A stretch of 64,000 bases of DNA from Athripsodes cinereus (lineage: Eukaryota > Arthropoda > Insecta > Trichoptera > Leptoceridae). This document shows positions 9,638 through 19,501 of this stretch, in pieces. The notes under the pieces are model-generated. The model was not told the DNA's origin. It saw nothing but the letters and a program-made list of their open reading frames with translations, and did not search any database. A program made the translations under genes and the position numbers. The first letter of the stretch is position 1. Each line of letters opens with the position of its first letter. The stretch lies in NCBI GenBank assembly GCA_947579605.1, contig OX388305.1, positions 29,029,542 through 29,093,541 of the forward strand, given 5' to 3'.

Positions 9638-11536
9638 ATGGTACGTAACTACAAGAAAAAAAAACCAGAACCAGGTTGGAGTACTATTGAAATGAGCATG
9701 GCAGTTTCTGCTGTACAAAAAAAAGAACTATCAGCTAGGCAGGCATCTCAAAAGTATGGAGTTCCAAAAACTTGCCTTTTGCGCAGGTTAAAAAAAGGAT
9801 CAGTTAGCGGCCCACGAAATGACAACTATAAACCGGTTTTCTCGAAAGAGCAAGAAAAAGAATTGGTTTCTCATGTTCTCGATTTAGAATCCAAATTCTA
9901 CGGCTTGACACCTCAAGATGTCAGAAGAGTAGCATTTGATCTAGCAGAAAAGTTGAAACTATCAAATAATTTCAACAAAGTAAAAGGTGTCGCTGGGAAA
10001 GACTGGCTCAATGGCTTTCGAATGAGAAATCCAGAAGTCACCATAAGAGCTCCTGAAGCTACGAGTGTATCAAGAGCTGCGGCATTCAACAAAGTGCAAA
10101 TTAAGAAGTTCTATGACATTCTGAGTTCTGTGATGGAAAAACATAATTTTGGACCAGATCAAGTGTTCAACGCCGATGAAACAGGTGTGAATACTGTACC
10201 GAAACCAAAAAAGATTATCGCCAGGACCGGCCGCAAACAAGTTGGTCGCATTGTAAGTGCCGAACGTGGATTTAACATAACGGTCACTTGCGCTATGTCA
10301 GCGACTGGTCAGTATATTCCTCCATTCTTTCTCTTCCCTCGACAGCGCATGTCACCATTATTTATGAAAGGAAGTCCTGCAGGATCAAAAGGTTTTGCGA
10401 ACAGCAGTGGTTGGATGGATTCCGAACATTTTGTCAAGTACTTAGAGCATTTCGCCGAGTTTGCTAAGCCAACCGAAAGCAAAAAAATTTTGCTGATAAT
10501 TGACAACCACGCGAGCCATAGAACTCTCGAGGCCATAACGTTTGCTCGAGAAAATAATATAATAATGATTTCTTTACCTCCACACACAAGCCATAGACTT
10601 CAGCCCTTGGATTGCACCTTCTATGGGCCATTGAAAGCACAACATTCTCACGAGTGTGATTTATGGATGACAAATCACCCAGCACAAAGAATAACAATTT
10701 ACGACATAGTCGAAATTTTTGGAAAAGCATTTGTTCGAGCAGCCACGATGGAAAAAGCAATTAAAGGTTTTAATGTGACGGGGATAATCCCGTTTGATCC
10801 GAATCATTTCACGGACGAAGACTTCCTTCCATCATTAGTAACGGAAGTGCCACTAACAACAGGCGACGAACCTCTGACCCCAATGAATGTGGAAGAAATC
10901 ACAACAGACCTTCAATCAAAAAACGCTATTCAGGTAACAGATGCTCAACTAGCTGCAAACATCCTGGAACAAGGAGAATGCCACCCTTCATCAGTCAGTT
11001 TGTATACCGCCTTACATCAGCCACCAGTTGACATCATAGAAAAAACTAGCGACCCTGCCTTAATCAATTTAAATTCCGTGCATCTGCCATCGACAAGTTT
11101 CCAAGATGCAACTGTTTTTAAAAAATGTTTGTTTCAAGTTTCTCCTAAACCCATATCTAATAGATCATCTAAGAAATCTAATAATCGAAAACAAAAAACG
11201 CAGCATGCTGAAGAACTAACTGGATCACCTTTTAAAAACCAAAAGGAAACTGAAGAGCAAGAAAAGAAAAGAAAAGCTGTAATAGCTGATTTTAAAATGA
11301 AGAAGAAAAAAGTCCAGAAAGGCACAAAGAAAGTTATCAATAATAAAAAAGCTGAGTCTTCTGACAATGACTCTGAAGAAGATACGAATCCTATGTGTAT
11401 TTACTGCTGTGGAAGATTTCTTCAATCCAAGCCTAACGAAGGGTGGATCCAATGCCAAAAATGCAAAGGGTGGGCACATGACTTATGCGCTGGTGCTGAT
11501 GAGGAAGACAATTATATAACGTGTCCAAAATGTTAA
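9638..11536 (+). CDS. Pogo/Tigger-like transposase with C-terminal PHD-like finger (632 aa)
   Basis: DNA transposase that would bind the TIRs and perform DDE/D cut-and-paste into TA sites in the nucleus. The order is: basic N terminus; psq-type helix-turn-helix at about residues 14-58 (LSARQASQKYGVPKTCLLRR); a second CENP-B-like DNA-binding region at about 70-135; and a DDE_1 catalytic core with D180 (NADETG), D289 (LLIIDNHASH) and D325 (LQPLDCTFYG), the DDD triad of pogo proteins. A lysine-rich linker at about 540-585 then leads to a C4HC3 zinc finger: CIYC, WIQCQKC, WAHDLC, YITCPKC at about 587-632. There are no internal stops. The ATG follows a TTTTTCTAG that may be a splice acceptor. It resembles jerky/Tigger-derived proteins, but the flanking TIRs and TA show a transposon and not a domesticated gene. 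Confidence 0.92.
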   Translation: MVRNYKKKKPEPGWSTIEMSMAVSAVQKKELSARQASQKYGVPKTCLLRRLKKGSVSGPRNDNYKPVFSKEQEKELVSHVLDLESKFYGLTPQDVRRVAFDLAEKLKLSNNFNKVKGVAGKDWLNGFRMRNPEVTIRAPEATSVSRAAAFNKVQIKKFYDILSSVMEKHNFGPDQVFNADETGVNTVPKPKKIIARTGRKQVGRIVSAERGFNITVTCAMSATGQYIPPFFLFPRQRMSPLFMKGSPAGSKGFANSSGWMDSEHFVKYLEHFAEFAKPTESKKILLIIDNHASHRTLEAITFARENNIIMISLPPHTSHRLQPLDCTFYGPLKAQHSHECDLWMTNHPAQRITIYDIVEIFGKAFVRAATMEKAIKGFNVTGIIPFDPNHFTDEDFLPSLVTEVPLTTGDEPLTPMNVEEITTDLQSKNAIQVTDAQLAANILEQGECHPSSVSLYTALHQPPVDIIEKTSDPALINLNSVHLPSTSFQDATVFKKCLFQVSPKPISNRSSKKSNNRKQKTQHAEELTGSPFKNQKETEEQEKKRKAVIADFKMKKKKVQKGTKKVINNKKAESSDNDSEEDTNPMCIYCCGRFLQSKPNEGWIQCQKCKGWAHDLCAGADEEDNYITCPKC

Positions 11537-11715
11537 TACTTTCTTTTTCTTTTATTGTTTTTCTATATTTTCCTGTTTCATATCATTTCTACGTTATATG
11601 GAATATAACGTGTGCAAAATGTTTATTTAATAAACCTTTCAAAACAAATTAAACATGTTTGATTTTCCATTACACACATTTATCTTACATATGGGACACA
11701 TAGGACCACACGTGA

Positions 11716-11748
11716 ACCTTTGTGCCCCACCGGATGGGGCACAAAGGT
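11716..11748. promoter_or_regulatory. 3' subterminal inverted pair of TIR-type motifs
   Basis: ACCTTTGTGCCCC (11716-11728) and GGGGCACAAAGGT (11736-11748) are exact reverse complements with a 7-bp spacer. They repeat the TIR core. A further degenerate copy (GGGACACATAGGACC) lies just upstream, near 11693. Confidence 0.75.
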
Positions 11749-11911
11749 CCATATACCATTTTTGACATTCTCGGTTTTATACAAAAAACCTATGAAACGT
11801 TGTTTAATTCAATATAATTAGTAGTAACAGCATAGCATATAAATGCTTTTTAGCAAAATGCGATTGACATAGCATCAATATATCTTAGTATATTTACCAA
11901 CAACAGTTAAG

Positions 11912-11936
11912 CGGACCCGTGTGCCCCACTCTCCCC
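11912..11936. repeat. Right terminal inverted repeat of the pogo-like element
   Basis: Ends ...CTCTCCCC immediately before the TA at 11937-11938. It is the reverse complement of 9086-9110 with two mismatches. Confidence 0.93.
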
Positions 11937-11938
11937 TA

Positions 11939-12383
11939 AATGTAGATAAGAAAATGTCTTCCTCTCTTTTCTGTAAGTTTCCAAATTTCTTGTAAAAAAA
12001 GGCATGTATTCGTGAGACATGATTTAACATCTTTAATTCGGCGATGGCCAATTACTATCCTAACGAAAGTATAAAAAAAATAAACACAAACACTGGTTAC
12101 TTTCACAAATACCCCCCACTTGACTCCCCACTCATACAACTTCTCGCCACCTCCCCTAATCTTTCCACCACGTAATATTATACTTGTTTGTTTTTGTTTA
12201 ATTCTTAAGTAAGCACTGAAGATGGTAGTCCGAAGTCCGAAAGGCCTCTATAAACTTTCACAACGTTGACACCGACAAAATAGAATCTTTATTTTATTGA
12301 CTTTTATTAACACACTGAGAACGACTTGCAATTCTTACGCTGGATACTAGTAATTGTTGGGGTTGGGAGTAGGTAATTGTTGT
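11939..12383. other. Unassigned stretch
   Basis: Non-coding. It contains GCACTGAAGATGGTAGTCCG near 12215, which reads like part of an old retroelement 3' region, but I cannot place it. Confidence 0.4.
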
Positions 12384-12520
12384 TTGGGTTAGTTGGAAGA
12401 GATCGCGCCTTTGCGATAAACTCGCCCTCTGTAGTTATATTGATTGTATTTAATTTGAATGTATGCCTTTTATGTAATTATTTTTAATCAATGTACAGTA
12501 AAGAATGATTTTTTTTTAAA
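12384..12520 (+). mobile_element. LINE-D 3' end with conserved hairpin
   Basis: A 3'-terminal fragment carrying GGTTAGTTGGAAGAG followed by the hairpin ATCGC-GCCTTT-GCGAT and AAACTCGCCC, then TGTACAGTAAAGAAT. The same arrangement recurs at about ten sites in the window, such as 22005-22200, 30985-31560 and 56296-56645. Confidence 0.65.
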
Positions 12521-12754
12521 TGGTCAATCAATAGGTAGGTTTGCCTGTGATTTTTTATTCCAAAAGTAAAAGGTGACACAAAGTAAATGCTAACCTATTT
12601 ATTTTTTATTTTACGCTTTAGTTATCATAGATTTGTATATATGCATCAATGAATAGATACAATTTTACTATATTACACTATAATATCTGTATCTGAGAGC
12701 CATTAGGACTCAAGTACATTTTTGAGCAAAATGACTTAAATGCATTTTTGTATA

Positions 12755-12850
12755 ATATTTATTTATTTATTTATTTATTTATTCATATAATAAACGGCTT
12801 TCGCCTTTAACAATGTTAAATCATTCTACAACAATTTTTATACACCTTCA
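12755..12850 (-). mobile_element. TTTA-tailed retroelement scrap
   Basis: A (TTTA)n run at 12757-12783 is followed by AATAAACGGCTTTCGCC. Antisense retroelement 3' tails elsewhere in the window look the same. Only the tail is left. Confidence 0.4.
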
Positions 12851-13736
12851 AAACTTACTCTAGTTTCACATTAAATCATTTAAGTATTCCACTGAAAACA
12901 TTTCAACAGATATAATCTGTATTTAAGACCCAGATAAAATTAAAAGTATATAATAAGCAAATAAAAGAACTAACATATCAATACAAACATTAATATACAG
13001 GCACTTGAAGCCAATACAATTTACATCCAGGCCCACGGTACTCACGCTATATACATCTACATTTTGTATGCATGTGCAATATCAATGCCGTACTTATAGT
13101 ATATATAGGTATCTTTATGTATATAATATGCACTCAAGTGGGCACAGTGTGCTGTCTATCATTTCGCGGTTATGTTCAGAAAAAATATGATACCTATATA
13201 ATAAAATATTATTAACAATTACCACCCGTTCAATACTGATATTAAAAACAAGTGACAATACCAACAGCACCTTTAACCCGAGTACAGTCGAACACCGTAA
13301 ACCTGAACGTGCAAGTTATCAATATTATTAAAAAGATTTAAAAAAGATAATAATAATCGTTAATTAATAAAAAACAATAGATAAAAATGAAATATATGTA
13401 CAGAGAAATTATTATATAATAAGCAATTAGAAATATATGTATAAATTATCCATAACAAGCCAATGTGTGAACCGTACACTCATGTCGATTTCAATTTGTA
13501 TAGTGCTCAAATTTAACAGCACAAAAGATACATTAAAAATAAAAATACATATACAATAGTATATAATAAACATTCAAATAAAAATACATATACAATAGTA
13601 TAGTATAAAAGATACATAAAAATAAAAACACATATAGGTACAATAGTATAAAAGATACATTTAAATTAAAAATAAACATATCTGAGACGAAACATATCAA
13701 ATAAAAACAATAAAATAATTATTATATTTTTATTAT
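12851..13736. repeat. AT-rich region with irregular local repeats
   Basis: At 13530-13680 a unit of the form AAAATACATATACAATAGTATA plus AAAGATACAT is repeated three to four times with variation. The rest is low-complexity and non-coding. Confidence 0.45.
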
Positions 13737-13972
13737 ACCATCACGGCACATCCCACAAGTGGGGTAGCCAGCAGATCAGCTGCATGTAAGAAACATGCAA
13801 ACCGTCCTCTGCATGCCAATATAAGATCAAGACATTCAGGATGGGTGGCAAACCTCATCGCTGAATTTAAGATGTAAAATGTCTCAATTTTTCGAACACC
13901 TGCCTTTTACAGGACACTCGAAAACTTATGCAGAAGAGTGGGAGACCAATTCTTTACCGGGTGTTCCACGGG
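13737..13972 (-). mobile_element. Family C retroposon, near full length
   Basis: An approximately 240-bp repeat. Read in sense it starts CCCGTGGAACACCCGGTAAA, contains GAGTGTCCTGTAAAAGGCAG, and ends GGCTACCCCACTTGTGGGAT then TGCCGTGATGGTATAATA. The 3' end resembles the RTE LINE 3' end. The copy at 63343-63593 has a 12-bp TSD, which shows it is a retroposon. It has no coding capacity and no obvious tRNA boxes. Confidence 0.75.
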
Positions 13973-14066
13973 ATTAATACCCGTGGTTATTATTATTTTT
14001 TATTATTATTTATTATTAACACCAATAAAATAATAATAAAAAAAAAAAAAAAAAACTACAAACACT

Positions 14067-14648
14067 TTACAACACTATGGATTCGGGTAATGCGGAGCAA
14101 ATAGGTTCTTCATGTGTCCAAACATCCATGCTTACATTAAAGATATCGATATCATTGAGATATTGGTTTCCTAATCCGTGTAAGCGGGGTATCACTGTAT
14201 GAGTGACGTAGTTCGTCGTATAATTGTCACAGTAAAACAATTCTCTACTTCTTGTACTACGCCCAGGTACACGGAAACTAATAAATTGTAATAGATCAGG
14301 GGTGTCAAAAAAATAATTTACAATTTTAAACAAAAAAATAAGATCATTAATAATTCTTCTATCTGCGAGGCTTTTCAGATTCAACAGAGATTGCAAATAC
14401 TCATAGTTTAAACTATCCTTAGGAATACCTAGTTTGTAATTAATATACCTCAGAAATCTATGCTGTACGCGTTCTATGCTGTTTATGTGTACGTTATAGC
14501 TTGGCGACCAGACTGAGGAATTGTACTCAAGGTGACTTCGTACAATGGACTTATAGAGAAGGGTAATCGCATCAATATTTTGGAATTCGTTAACTGTACG
14601 ATATGCCTGCATGTTATCTATAACCTCAAAAAGTTTTATAATATTCAT
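14067..14648 (-). pseudogene. LINE reverse transcriptase C-terminal part (194 codons)
   Basis: C-terminal end of a non-LTR retrotransposon polyprotein of the jockey/CR1-like type. Diagnostic stretches are LLYKSIVRSHLEYNSSVWSP, IERVQHRFLRYI, LNLKSLADRRIINDLIFLFK and LNDIDIFNVSM. The catalytic RT core would lie upstream and is absent, so this is a 5'-truncated copy that happens to stay open. A T-rich/A-rich tract (14040-14056) and TTA repeats border its 3' end. Fragments of family C lie on both sides. Confidence 0.8.
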
Positions 14649-14659
14649 ACCTATCTATA

Positions 14660-14692
14660 CCAACATGGCATCTCCCGCAAGTGAGATAATCA
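14660..14692 (-). mobile_element. Family C 3'-end scrap
   Basis: A short degraded copy of the family C terminal segment (CATCTCCCGCAAGTGAGATA, equivalent to CATCCCACAAGTGGGGTA). Confidence 0.4.
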
Positions 14693-14699
14693 GACTAAA

Positions 14700-15691
14700 A
14701 ACTATTTTCTAAATATTTTGAATAGTTAATATATATACCTATAGGTAGGTACCTACATACGACCAAATATTATATCCGCGTATTTATAGACCTTGATACT
14801 TTTTGTTCCATTTTCAAATTCAAGTTATGAACAAAATATGAACAGCCATTTATTTAACGTTCACACGCTCATTAAATGGAACACAACAAACAACAATAAT
14901 TCGAATTTCAAAACTTAATAATAATTTAATCTTAATAATAATAATAATATGTACGTTGGTGTAGGTGATGTATTATGTATATGTTATATTATAGAAGAGT
15001 TGTAGTAACAGTTCACAGACTAAACTTATCTTGTTAGATCCCTTTTGTTTCAACACGGTTGGTTGCAAAGGAGGTCGGGTGAAGTAGGGGCGACCCCACC
15101 AGCCAATCAGGAGGCGTGATTCACCCGCGCTCTATTGCCCACCGGCGGAGTTTCTTTGTTTTTATTGGTTGATAGGACGTTAAGACAAAGGGGATATCGT
15201 TGATTTATGTGAGAGATTGTATTTCTTCTTGTTTGATATTTTTTTCTTATGATTTTTGTATATTTTTTTACCACAACTTATAAGCAACATAGATTTTATG
15301 AGGCAGTTGAAAAACGTTTTTATTTCAAAATTAATATCAGCTTTTTATATTATGAATCAAAGTTTTGGATTATACACCTTTATTTGAATGACTGTATGAT
15401 CTAATTTTCATCACAAACGCATGTGCAACATATGCATTCCTTAAATGAAAAATCATTATATGTATTTACGCAGGAGACAGTTTGAGGTGAAAATTTTACT
15501 CCATTTCACTGTGTACAGTCGGGCAGAGACTTGGATGGCTGGAATATATTATCGCTGTAAGCAAAAGAAATTCCATGATTGTATAATACCCGATACTTTA
15601 TACAAATACCTGATTTTTACAGTACGACAGAAAACCAAAAGAAAATAATTTGAAGCCATTATATGTAAGAAAAACCTACATGTAAAATGAG
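14700..15691. other. Unassigned stretch with a GC-rich CCAAT patch
   Basis: Mostly AT-rich and non-coding. A GC-richer island at 15048-15195 has CCAAT at 15103-15107 and the reverse, ATTGG, at 15164-15168, plus an 8-bp inverted repeat CGGGTGAA / TTCACCCG (15076-15083 and 15120-15127). This could be promoter-like, but no downstream gene is visible. Confidence 0.4.
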
Positions 15692-15865
15692 TTCGTCGGT
15701 AGCCTGGAGGTAGAGTCTCGGCCTTGTGAACAAGGGGTCCGGGGTTCGATCCCAGGTGCCGGCAAACTCCCCTTTCACGACACAAGCTTTGAGCTTACTG
15801 TGAAAGGTGTATAAGGTTGTATTTGGGTTTATAACAAAACCCAGATATATCTTTAAAAAAAAAAA
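15692..15865 (+). mobile_element. tRNA-derived SINE, family A, full length
   Basis: The best-preserved family A copy. A box TAGCCTGGAGG, B box GGTTCGATCCC, body with CTCCCCTTTCACGACACAAG, 3' GGGTTTATAACAAAACCCAG and an A-tail of about 12. No exact TSD was found by eye. Confidence 0.82.
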
Positions 15866-15967
15866 GTTTTCAGAATAGTCACATACCTACGAGTTTGTTA
15901 TACGAGGGTTGCTATTTAAGTTTTGAGATAAACAAGTATAAACAAATATTTATAATCGAATATGGCT

Positions 15968-17052
15968 TTATTGTTTTGCAAAATATTTTCCATGAAGATC
16001 AATCCACTTTTCCATGCGTTTGAAGCCATCTTTGAAGCCCTTTTTCCAGTTCGATTGAGGTACCTCCAGAATACGTGATTTGAACGCATCAACCGCCTCT
16101 TCAGGCGTCATAAAACGTTGACCTCACAATGTGTTTTTGATCTGCGGGAATAAAAAGAAACATTGAGTGCTAAATCAGGGTTGTGCAGCGGATGACCCAT
16201 CAATTTGGTGTTTAAATGCTTAAAAATGCATTTATTTATTTATTTATTTATTTATTAAAAATGCATTTGTTTGAGCTGATGTGTGAGAGCTTACATTATC
16301 GTGGTGGAGAATGATTCGTCTTCTGCAATTGGTTTCCCTTATTTTTCCGAACACTTCTGGAAAACAAATGGTGGTGTACCATTCAAAATTAACCGTTCTA
16401 CATTGATCTAATGGAATGGTAGCGATATATCCAGTTATTCTGAAAAAATAGGCGACCATTTGCTTCGAAGTGCTTCGTGCGCCAACAACTTTTGTTGGAT
16501 TTGGCTCATCTTGAAAGACCCATACAGGCGATTGTTGTTTAGTTTCGGGCTCATATGCATATAGCTATGATTCGTTATCAATCACGATCTTATAAACGTC
16601 TTTTGAAGCACCACGGTTAATTTTTTTCATCATTTATTTGCAAAAATCGACACGAGCCCTTTTTTGAACGATTGCCAAACTATGCGGTATCCAACGCGAA
16701 AAAATCTTTTGACAACCAACCGTTCATGCAATATCAAATGTATGAGAGTGGAACTAATGCTCAAGCATACTTCAATCTCACGGTATGTCACATGACGATC
16801 TTGCAAAATCAGTTTACGCACAGCATGGATGTTTTCTGGTATAATAGCCGATTTTAGACGACCTTCATGAAATTCGTCCTGCAACGAAGTCTGACCACGA
16901 CTGAAATCAGAAAATCAGCGAATCATGATGGCTTGAGATGGTGCTTCATCATCTAAAGTCGCAACAAGTTGATCGGCACACCATTGTTGGTTTGATCCAC
17001 GTCGAAAGTCATAGAAAATTATCGCACGAAAATGTTCACGATTTAATTCCAT
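15968..17052 (-). pseudogene. mariner transposase pseudogene
   Basis: The start at 17052 gives MELNREHFRAIIFYDFRRG, the usual mariner N terminus. Further blocks are LQDEFHEGRLKSAIIPENI, LILQDRHVTYREIEVCLSIS, VWVFQDEPNPTKVV, EWYTTICFPEVFGKIRETN and IILHHDN.SSHTSAQT. The frame ends ..GKYFAKQ at 15968. Of the D,D34D triad, the first two aspartates are recognisable (in a region reading DNES-stop, and in HHDN). The third lies where PDLAPND should be and is frameshifted (PDLALN). In-frame stops and the TTTA insertion also break it. The residues fit mariners common in moths (cecropia-like), though the subfamily is uncertain. Confidence 0.88.
16221..16268. repeat. TTTA-only insertion with 13-bp TSD inside the mariner
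   Basis: TAAAAATGCATTT occurs at 16221-16233 and 16256-16268. Between them is only a 22-bp (ATTT)n tract. This looks like a retroelement insertion so severely 5'-truncated that only its microsatellite tail was copied. Confidence 0.7.
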
Positions 17053-17227
17053 TTTTTTAACAAAGCAAATTTTTCAAGTATGTGTAAACAATAGAAATAT
17101 CACTCGTATGACAAAATGTTCTGAGTATGTATACCATAAAATGTTTCAAACTTTACGATGACAAAGTCAGATTTGACATATTCGCACTGGTTTGCCGTAT
17201 CTCTAAACTTAAGTAGCAACCCTCGTA

Positions 17228-17394
17228 TCACATACCTACCTAAGTACTCGTATCACTAGCGCTACGAGGTTCACAGTGGATTATAAAGAAATCCTCAAGG
17301 TACCTATACTAATTTTACACAACTTAATAGCGCTATGAGAAATGCCAACTAGGTTAACTATTATAATATACAAACATATAATAATAATAAGAAC
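17228..17394. other. Short unassigned gap
   Basis: Non-coding, AT-rich; nothing recognised. Confidence 0.4.
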
Positions 17395-17470
17395 ACTTTA
17401 TTGATCAGAAAAAAAGCCTAAGCAATTGCCGAGCTTATTGCCTGGAGGCAATATCTTGATAATCATAGGT
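17395..17470 (-). mobile_element. Retroelement 3' tail, GCC/GGC hairpin type
   Basis: ACTTTATTG then GAGCTTATTGCCTGGAGGCA and ATATCTTG. Related tails occur at 26190-26260 and 35068-35145. They resemble the LINE-D end but with a GCCtggaGGC hairpin. Confidence 0.45.
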
Positions 17471-18225
17471 ATCTATCTAATAAAAACTCGGACATTTTGT
17501 GTAATGCAATTAAAAGATAGGTACCCGTTATTCGTTATATTTTATTGTTCCTATTCGCAAAACACAGGTCTGCCGCGTCGATAAGAATTAATCAAATCAA
17601 TTTGATACAATACAAACAATCATGCTTGTCTTTAAGAAAATATTCATTTTTATGATTCTAAATTTAAACACGATAAATACTAGAATAGTTAAATACTAAA
17701 ATAACTTAAAATGATCACAAACATTAGGTACACCTACGACTTGAGCGCAACTAAAATCATTAAACATTCTAAACAATTTATAAACTAACAAAGGCTAATA
17801 GTTATGTAAGTGTATATGTGTAGTTTTTAAATTAACAGCTTCTAAGACAAGAGGAAACAAAAGTACCTTCACAGTGCCAGTGAAGTGCTATCTTTGAATG
17901 CAAAAAAGCACCATATCGCATTCATGATTGCTGAACTTCTTGTATCTCACAAACATTTGATAAAACGGTATCTCGGTCCAATATAATTTCAACAAAATGA
18001 TATCTTGAACTTTTTAGTTTCTCCATCATTTTCTATTTGGACTCTACATACCCTGGATAAAAGGACATTTCAATTTCTACCTTCCTTCCTTTCTTCCTTC
18101 GTAAAAATTTTCAGACCCAACTTATATAGGTGATGGGCTTTTAGGTATAGCATGTCGTCTTGAAAGTTCTTGAAGTTTCAGCGCTCTTGCAGGTGCCGTG
18201 ATAAAGAGTGTGAACTTTATTCTTT
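17471..18225. other. Unassigned stretch
   Basis: Non-coding; a TTCC-rich tract lies near 18080. Nothing recognised. Confidence 0.4.
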
Positions 18226-18483
18226 ATGCCATCACCTGTAGAAGATTGTAATAAAAACTTCCAAGCAACTTACATCGGTCAACGTAATGTTATGCCTTAT
18301 ATTCATTGCAAATGCCTGACCATTAAATGTATAAAGTCTCGTCCCGCCATTGTAAAGTACATGCTTCCAGAAGGAGTCAAGTGTAAGACTAAACATGGCA
18401 ACACCATAGTAGGTGAGCGAGTAATAATTGGGAACCTACTCCGTGGGAGACGCAAAGAGAAGGTTGAAGCAAAAACCCATTAA
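18226..18483 (+). CDS. Unrecognised Cys-containing ORF (85 codons), doubtful
   Basis: I do not recognise this. The frame reads MPSPVEDCNKNF at the start, MPYIHCKCLTIKC in the middle and a basic GRRKEKVEAKTH end. It stands out because 18200-18620 is clearly more GC-rich than its surroundings and the composition looks protein-like. A second frame just upstream also has closely spaced cysteines (CRCRDKECELYSLC, then stop). It could be an exon, a decayed gene or part of an unrecognised element. No splice-site series supports an exon. Confidence 0.25.
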   Translation: MPSPVEDCNKNFQATYIGQRNVMPYIHCKCLTIKCIKSRPAIVKYMLPEGVKCKTKHGNTIVGERVIIGNLLRGRRKEKVEAKTH

Positions 18484-19501
18484 GTCCGTGCAAGCCGCCT
18501 TGATTAATGTGTGCATTATTCAATTAGCAGCGGCGGAGTCTTTGTCTCGTGGCTCCGTGTACGTCGCAGCCCTCCACCCTTAGAACACCCACTGAACACC
18601 ACCTTTCGCCCATCACCCTACAGACTATTCTAAATCCCTTTTCACATTCAAGAAATTTTCATCACTGACATACACCAATGAAGATTTGAATCGCTTTCCA
18701 CATTTTTGATAAAATTGTTCGCACAACTTTACACCTTATTGTTTCTCATGAGAAATGTGAAAGAATACGTCTTTTTGAATGACCTTATTTTTCCACCAAC
18801 ATAAGTTTGAGTTTCTGAGAAAAGGTTTTTCTAGATTTGCATTTGCACACACAACATAAACTGGTAGGAAAAATGCTAGTTAGAACCTTTAATTTAACAA
18901 AATAACGAGAAAATTTCTCTACGATCGCATCGGCCGAAAACTGTAATGGTCCCAGTAGAATGTGGTGTATTTTAAATAATAATAATAATAATTAGCAAAG
19001 AAGAACGTTCAAAAATAGAGTTAAAACTGTAGAGGATTTCAATATATCAGCGTAATTATAAGAATGACAATGATGTTTTCAAAAAGAAAATATGTAGGTA
19101 CATATTCTGTATCTAATACATATAAGTTGAAAGTCAATATAAAATTTGTTGTAATCGACTGATGTTTTATACAAAATTTCATAAAGTGAAAAACGTCTAA
19201 TCTTCACAGTACAGTGCTTAGTTTAATTACCTATATCGTCAACACGAGAAACTCAAGAGTAAAGATGTGATACAATACATTACCATAGTACCAATATAAC
19301 AATAAAGGTTCGCATATATCCTTAGGTGATGTGAATGCTAACGTGTAGGCAGTTTGTTATTCTCATACACACATTATTAAAATAAAGTCAATTATTGTTG
19401 AGTTAATTTCTCCTTTCACTAAATTAATATACATAAATATTAAATCTCTTTTATTAAGAACTAATAGATTTTTGAAACATGAATAAATAAATTATATACA
19501 A
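18484..19501. other. Unassigned stretch
   Basis: A GC-richer beginning (to about 18620), then AT-rich, non-coding DNA. Confidence 0.4.

Larger units (their letters stand above)
9086..11936 (+). mobile_element. Complete pogo/Tigger-like DNA transposon (2851 bp)
   Basis: Tc1/mariner-superfamily, pogo-type element. Its 25-bp terminal inverted repeats, 9086-9110 and 11912-11936, begin GGGGAG and share GGGGCACACGGGTCCG; two bases differ between them. TA dinucleotides flank it (9084-9085 and 11937-11938), the expected target duplication. The only gene is the transposase at 9638-11536. Subterminal DNA on both sides holds further copies of the TIR-type motif, including a 36-bp perfect palindrome. 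TIRs, TSD and open frame are all intact, so this copy could be autonomous or very recently so. Confidence 0.93.
15903..17225 (-). mobile_element. Full-length mariner element, inactivated
   Basis: Tc1/mariner element of 1323 bp with TIRs starting CGAGGGTTGCTA at both ends, flanked by TA (15901-15902 and 17226-17227). The transposase lies on the minus strand and is dead. A 35-bp insertion (a TTTA tract plus duplicated target) interrupts it near 16234. Without that insertion the coding span is 1050 bp, the normal mariner size, so little sequence has been lost. Confidence 0.9.

Noticed and set aside
9638..11536. A domesticated host gene (jerky/Tigger-derived)
   Set aside because: Matching TIRs and flanking TA dinucleotides are intact, so a transposon copy is the simpler reading. 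Domestication would need synteny evidence.
15692..15765. A tRNA gene at the family A SINE heads
   Set aside because: A and B boxes are good, but there is no complete cloverleaf and five copies share the same non-tRNA body.
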